Assembly (NCBI GenBank): GCA_910587915.1
Contig: CAJUOB010000031.1
Location: forward strand, 1-26,907
Direction of reading: 5' to 3'
Origin: an uncultured Muribaculaceae bacterium
GTDB lineage: Bacteria > Bacteroidota > Bacteroidia > Bacteroidales > Muribaculaceae
DNA: 26,907 bases
Positions 23,265-26,907 of the stretch are shown in pieces. The notes under the pieces are model-generated. The model did no database searches. It saw nothing but the letters and a program-made list of their open reading frames with translations, and was not told the origin of the DNA. Positions within the stretch are counted from its first letter, which is position 1. Each line of letters begins with the position of its first letter. Position numbers and translations under genes: made by a program.

Positions 23265-24115
23265 AGCATATACTATTATCTCTCCTTGTACTTGCCTTGT
23301 CGGTGTCGGGGCTATATGGCCAGACGATAGAGCCTACAGTTCCTGCCGATGAGGAAGATCCATATGTACTTTTATGCGGTCAGGCCGACAAGGCTGTGGC
23401 CGATGGCGACTTCGAGGGTGCCGCTCAGCGTCTGCTCGAGGCTATGTCGCTGCATCCCGACTCTCCGCAGAATGTGCTCCTGCTGTCGAATCTTGGCATG
23501 ATATATTCGTATATGGACAACGATTCGATGGCGATAGTGGTACTCGATGAAGCTGTGCGCAAGGCTCCGAAGCTGCGGACGGCGCAGGAAAACCGCGCTA
23601 AGGTGCTTCTGAAGATAGGCCGCGACAAGGATGCCTACGAGGCGTTCGGCAATGTGATAGCGGCCGATTCGCTGAATATGGAGGCTCGCTACTATCATGG
23701 AACGATAGCTCTGTACAGTGGCAATCTTGATGTGGCGGAGGCTGATTTCGGCGTGCTTGCATCCTTAGCTCCCGATGAACTGAGCACAGCGCAGGCTCTT
23801 GGTACGCTTTACTCGCTGTCGGGCCGCGACCGTGAGTCATTGCCGTATCTGCGTAGGTTGGTGTCGGAGGATCCTGCTCCGGAGTACTACGCTGCACTTG
23901 CGGGTGCGCTCCTGTCGTTGGGGGAACTTTCGGAAGCCTCGGCTATACTTGCCGATGGCATGGGGCGCTATGCCGATGATCCAGAGTTGTATTATTATCG
24001 GGCCATTCTCAACCGGGAGCGATTCTTGCTCGACGACGCACACCGCGATGCTGCCATGGCCCTGCGCTTGGGTGCCAATCCCAAAAGAATCGCTGCGATA
24101 TTCGAAAAGAAGTGA
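23261..24115 (+). CDS. Secreted TPR-repeat protein
   Basis: The 284-residue protein has a signal peptide (MKHILLSLLVLALSVSGLYG, cleavage near residue 20). About six helix pairs of TPR type follow, from ~36 to 275, with typical small-residue patterns such as ADGDFEGAAQRLLEAMSLHPD, NLGMIYSYMDNDSMAIVVLDEAV and GTLYSLSGRDRESLPYLRRLV. It is periplasmic and probably a protein-binding scaffold, with the partner unknown. The start at 23261 (ATGA overlap with lgt) is chosen because the signal peptide begins there; an in-frame ATG at 23237 lies inside lgt. It ends the operon. Confidence 0.9.
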   Translation: MKHILLSLLVLALSVSGLYGQTIEPTVPADEEDPYVLLCGQADKAVADGDFEGAAQRLLEAMSLHPDSPQNVLLLSNLGMIYSYMDNDSMAIVVLDEAVRKAPKLRTAQENRAKVLLKIGRDKDAYEAFGNVIAADSLNMEARYYHGTIALYSGNLDVAEADFGVLASLAPDELSTAQALGTLYSLSGRDRESLPYLRRLVSEDPAPEYYAALAGALLSLGELSEASAILADGMGRYADDPELYYYRAILNRERFLLDDAHRDAAMALRLGANPKRIAAIFEKK

Positions 24116-24144
24116 CGCAGTGCACGCCGGGGGCGTGGTGTTAA

Positions 24145-24180
24145 GGAGTTAATGAAGTTAATAGAGTTAAAGGATTTAAG
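24145..24180. repeat. Degenerate 9-bp tandem repeat
   Basis: Four consecutive nonamers GGAGTTAAT, GAAGTTAAT, AGAGTTAAA and GGATTTAAG lie in the gap between the convergent TPR and PBP genes. They resemble the TTAG/TTAA-rich heptamer arrays at 5161-5285 in base content but differ in unit length. Confidence 0.6.
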
Positions 24181-24270
24181 GGGGGCTTATGCTCTGAATG
24201 GCTGTCTTAACTTTTCGACTTAGAGCGCAGGTGGGTGGACAGAGTTCCCTGGGAAAAATATTAATAGATT

Positions 24271-24328
24271 AAATGAGTTAAGATATTTGTTCGGCGTCGT
24301 ATGATGTCGCCATTATCTTAACTCATTT
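24271..24328. terminator. Probable bidirectional terminator between convergent genes
   Basis: AAATGAGTTAAGATA (24271-24285) is perfectly inverted at 24314-24328 across a 28-base loop. A/T-rich runs on both outer sides give T-tracts for either direction. It lies 155 bp after the TPR stop and 52 bp from the PBP stop. The long loop makes it weaker than the other terminators in the window. Nothing else was seen in 24116-24379. Confidence 0.55.
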
Positions 24329-24379
24329 ATTTTAACTGCTTCGACTATATTGATCTTGTTGACGTCCGGGAAACTCCGA

Positions 24380-26776
24380 TTAATCGAAGGCTCCGGAGAT
24401 GGCTTCGTCGAGTGTCTGCTCTTCTTCGACCGGGGCAAATTCACTATGGCATAGGTTGATGCCGGAGGGGAATTCGAAACGTGAATTCTCGGTGTAGGGG
24501 AGCGATGGATCGTCGTAGACCTTACGGATGTACTTACCGTAGATGGGAAGTGCCATCGATGCGCCTTGGCCCTGGGCCATGTTGTTGAAGTGGATGTAGC
24601 GGTCTTCGCCTCCTACCCATGTACCGGACACGAGGTCGGGTGTGAAGCTCATGAACCAACCGTCGGCGTTATCGTTGGTGGTACCGGTCTTACCGCCGGT
24701 CTGAGCCGTGATGTTGAATGGCGGACGGCGAAGACGGTTGCCTGTGCCGCCGTCGACAACATTGAGCAACAGCGAGAGGATGCGCCAGTATCCTTTCTGG
24801 GTAATTACTTCGGTCTGAGATGGTGCGAAGTCGGATATGATGTTTCCATTGGCATCGGCGATTGCGGTGACAAAGACAGGATCGGAGCGCATGCCTTTGT
24901 TTGCAAAGGCGCTGTAGGCTGTTACCATTTCCTTGACCGATACCTCGCAAGGACCAAGGCAGAGCGATTTTACGGCGGGGAGCGAGTTGGTGATGCCGTA
25001 GCTATGCATGCGCTTGACAAGCTCCGCAGGGCTAAGGCGGTCCATTATGCGGGCCGAAATCCAGTTGTTGGAGTTGGTGAGTGCCCATCGCAGATCGACC
25101 ATTTCGCCGACTCGTGCTTTACCTGCATTTCGTGGTTGCCATATGCGTCCGGCCTCGTCGTAGAGGGTCGGCTGTTCGTTGAGCAGCTGGGTGCAGGGGG
25201 TGAATTCGTCGGTTTCGAAAGCGTAGGTGTAGAGGAATGGCTTGATTGTCGAGCCTACCTGACGTCGGCCTGTAGATACCATGTCGTATTGGAAGAAGCG
25301 GAAGTCGGGTCCGCCGACATATGCTTTCACGAAACCGGTGGTTGGGTCCATAGACATGAATCCGGCACGTAGGAAGGACTTGGTATATAGCAGCGAGTCG
25401 CGCGGGGTCATGACGGTGTCGACCGGCCCGTTGTAGCTGAACACGGTCATTTCGGTGGGCGTGTTGAATTCGGCTTCGAGTTCGGCGTCGCTTTTTCCGG
25501 CAACGCGTGCCACGCGAGCGCGTTCGCTCTGCTTGATAGCATTTTTGATGAGTTTTGCACGCATATCGTCGCTAAGTTCGGTGCGATTGGAAGTGTATGG
25601 AGCCGCCGAAGAGCCTCTTTTCTCGCGGAAGAACTGCTGCTGGAGCGATTTCATATGGTCGTGCACGGCTTCTTCGGCATATGCCTGCATGCGCGAGTCG
25701 ATAGTGGTGTATATCTTCAGACCATCGTTGTATATGTCGTAGCGGGTTCCGTCGGGTTTACGTGTTTTCTCAATCCATCCGTAGAGGGGATTTGTAGCCC
25801 AGGCTATCGAGTCGTCGACGTAGCGCTGGCCGTCCCAGGAGGGGTAGGATGAGCGTTCGGGTTTCTTTGCGGTGAGATAGCGACGCAGCTCTTCACGGAA
25901 ATAAGGAGCAAGACCTTCCTTGTGGTCCACACGGTTGAAATTGAGTGCAAGAGGTTCTGCCTTCAGGCTTTCAAGCTCGTCGCGCGATAACATGTCGGCT
26001 TTGTACATCTGTTCGAGCACCACATTGCGGCGGTCTTTGGTGCGTTCCGGATGTCGCACAGGGTTGAAATAAGAAGGATTCTTGACCATACCGACAAGGG
26101 TTGCTGCCTCGAGTGTGTTGAGTTCCGATGCTTCCTTGTTGAAATAAACCTTGGCGGCCGATTTGATACCGACTGCATTGTAGAGGAAGTCGAACTGGTT
26201 GAGATACATCTTCAGAATCTCTTCCTTGGAGTAGAAGCGTTCGAGTTTAATGGCTATCATCCATTCGATGGGCTTCTGGACTGCGCGCTGAAGCAGACCG
26301 TTGCTCGGCGGAGTGTAGAGCTGTTTGGCAAGCTGCTGGGTGATGGTGGAGCCGCCGCCGGCGTTTTTCTGTCCTAACAGGACGGTTTTGACCATGGCAC
26401 GCGCGATTGCTTTCACGTCGATTCCCGAGTGGTCTTCGAAGCGGGCGTCCTCGGTAGCGATAAGGGCATCGACTACAGCAGGCGATATTTCATCGAAATC
26501 GGCATATACGCGGTTGCCAGTGTTTCGGAAATAGCGTCCCATTTCCTGCCCGTCGGCAGTATAGATGACTGTGGCGAATTTATCCTGCGGATTCTTGAGC
26601 TCTTCGATGGGCGGCATGTATCCGATTACACCGTTGTATACCAGAATGAAGAATACGCCTATGAAAAGTATCAGGACCACGAATGAAATCCACATCCAGC
26701 GGATGAGCGATTTTACCCATGGTTTATGTTTGGTAGCTGTCTTGGCTTTTTTATTTTGTTGATTCAGTGGAGACAT
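24380..26776 (-). CDS. Class A penicillin-binding protein (PBP1A type)
   Basis: The 798-residue bifunctional enzyme polymerises and cross-links peptidoglycan. A basic cytosolic tail (1-25) precedes one transmembrane helix (~27-48). The GT51 glycosyltransferase domain has ATEDARFEDHSGID (catalytic Glu109) and GGSTITQQLAKQ at 141-152. The transpeptidase domain has GSTIKP (Ser509 and Lys512), SNN at 569-571 and KTGTTN at 696-701. Some 120 residues of charged insert (about 370-450) separate the two domains. It has its own promoter candidate and is convergent with the lgt operon. It consumes lipid II, so any remodelling of the stem peptide by the 791-4410 cassette would affect its substrate. The exact family name (mrcA/ponA) is left open. 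Confidence 0.94.
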   Translation of the reverse strand: MSPLNQQNKKAKTATKHKPWVKSLIRWMWISFVVLILFIGVFFILVYNGVIGYMPPIEELKNPQDKFATVIYTADGQEMGRYFRNTGNRVYADFDEISPAVVDALIATEDARFEDHSGIDVKAIARAMVKTVLLGQKNAGGGSTITQQLAKQLYTPPSNGLLQRAVQKPIEWMIAIKLERFYSKEEILKMYLNQFDFLYNAVGIKSAAKVYFNKEASELNTLEAATLVGMVKNPSYFNPVRHPERTKDRRNVVLEQMYKADMLSRDELESLKAEPLALNFNRVDHKEGLAPYFREELRRYLTAKKPERSSYPSWDGQRYVDDSIAWATNPLYGWIEKTRKPDGTRYDIYNDGLKIYTTIDSRMQAYAEEAVHDHMKSLQQQFFREKRGSSAAPYTSNRTELSDDMRAKLIKNAIKQSERARVARVAGKSDAELEAEFNTPTEMTVFSYNGPVDTVMTPRDSLLYTKSFLRAGFMSMDPTTGFVKAYVGGPDFRFFQYDMVSTGRRQVGSTIKPFLYTYAFETDEFTPCTQLLNEQPTLYDEAGRIWQPRNAGKARVGEMVDLRWALTNSNNWISARIMDRLSPAELVKRMHSYGITNSLPAVKSLCLGPCEVSVKEMVTAYSAFANKGMRSDPVFVTAIADANGNIISDFAPSQTEVITQKGYWRILSLLLNVVDGGTGNRLRRPPFNITAQTGGKTGTTNDNADGWFMSFTPDLVSGTWVGGEDRYIHFNNMAQGQGASMALPIYGKYIRKVYDDPSLPYTENSRFEFPSGINLCHSEFAPVEEEQTLDEAISGAFD

Positions 26777-26803
26777 ATGTTCGGGTGATTGAGAAAAATC
26801 GTG

Positions 26804-26835
26804 TAAAGATACTCAAAAGTGGTAATATGTGCAAG
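26804..26835 (-). promoter_or_regulatory. Promoter candidate of the PBP gene
   Basis: On the minus strand CTTG (26835-26832), a 20-base spacer and TATCTTTA (26811-26804) match the consensus with one mismatch in each box. The leader would be about 20 bases. The remaining bases up to the right edge (26836-26907) show nothing supportable. Confidence 0.4.
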
Positions 26836-26907
26836 CGACTGTCAGATGTGAGCAGGGCTGGCGCATGAGATTTAGTAAAATTTCAGTCAAAAATATGAAC
26901 GATTATG

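Noticed and set aside
24566..25372. A 268-codon plus-strand open frame
   Set aside because: It is antisense to the transpeptidase domain of the PBP, which has all catalytic motifs; the translation shows no domain.
26895..26907. An ATG at the right edge that might start another gene
   Set aside because: Only a few codons are visible and no promoter box precedes it, so a gene cannot be supported.

Overview
The window reads as chromosome of a gut-type Bacteroidales bacterium, most likely from the Muribaculaceae/Bacteroides side of the order. The reasons are the Bacteroidetes promoter signature (TTTG, 19-21 bases, TAnnTTTG) ahead of many genes, several families that are largely confined to Bacteroidetes (DUF4301, DUF5063, a FecR-type DUF4974 domain, a TonB-receptor-like barrel with an N-terminal STN domain), and the lack of strong Shine-Dalgarno sites. 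The species assignment is inference. No rRNA, tRNA, CRISPR array, transposase or integrase was seen.

Layout. 1-614 (minus): an edge-truncated lipoprotein. 791-5162 (plus): a four-gene operon with an alpha/beta hydrolase, a membrane-anchored Mur ligase, an atypical D-Ala-D-Ala ligase and a PHP-type phosphatase. 5161-5285: two opposed arrays of 7-bp tandem repeats that run into the end of a secreted SGNH esterase on the minus strand (5258-6361). 6509-7786: a small membrane protein, an ECF sigma factor and a probable membrane anti-sigma factor, overlapping or nearly so. 7851-9386: guaA with its own promoter and a clear terminator. 9495-13049: a second ECF sigma factor, a miniature FecR-like anti-sigma factor and an outer-membrane barrel, all overlapping and so one surface-signalling unit. 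13268-13753 (minus): a PH-domain membrane protein.

13835-16372 looks like an accessory patch. Dispersed palindromic repeats, in opposite orientations at its ends, bracket an AT-rich pair of paralogous secreted proteins and a double-domain GNAT acetyltransferase. Two of the repeat copies carry a promoter at their downstream edge. One drives the GNAT gene and the other drives the next operon, 16417-20924 (DUF4301, gmk, nadD, DUF5063, M18 aminopeptidase), whose genes mostly overlap by 4 bp and which ends in a hairpin terminator. A second operon, 20997-24115 (AGCS amino-acid:cation symporter, lgt, secreted TPR protein), starts immediately after that terminator, possibly as a leaderless transcript. 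It converges on a class A penicillin-binding protein (24380-26776, minus).

Cell-envelope work dominates: peptidoglycan precursor and stem-peptide chemistry (Mur ligase, Ddl, PBP1A), lipoprotein maturation (lgt), secreted lipoproteins, an outer-membrane sensor and membrane-linked sigma circuits. The best candidate for an undescribed system is the 791-4410 cassette. Its Mur ligase has lost the UDP-substrate domain and gained membrane segments, and it is coupled to a Ddl of unusual subtype and a hydrolase.
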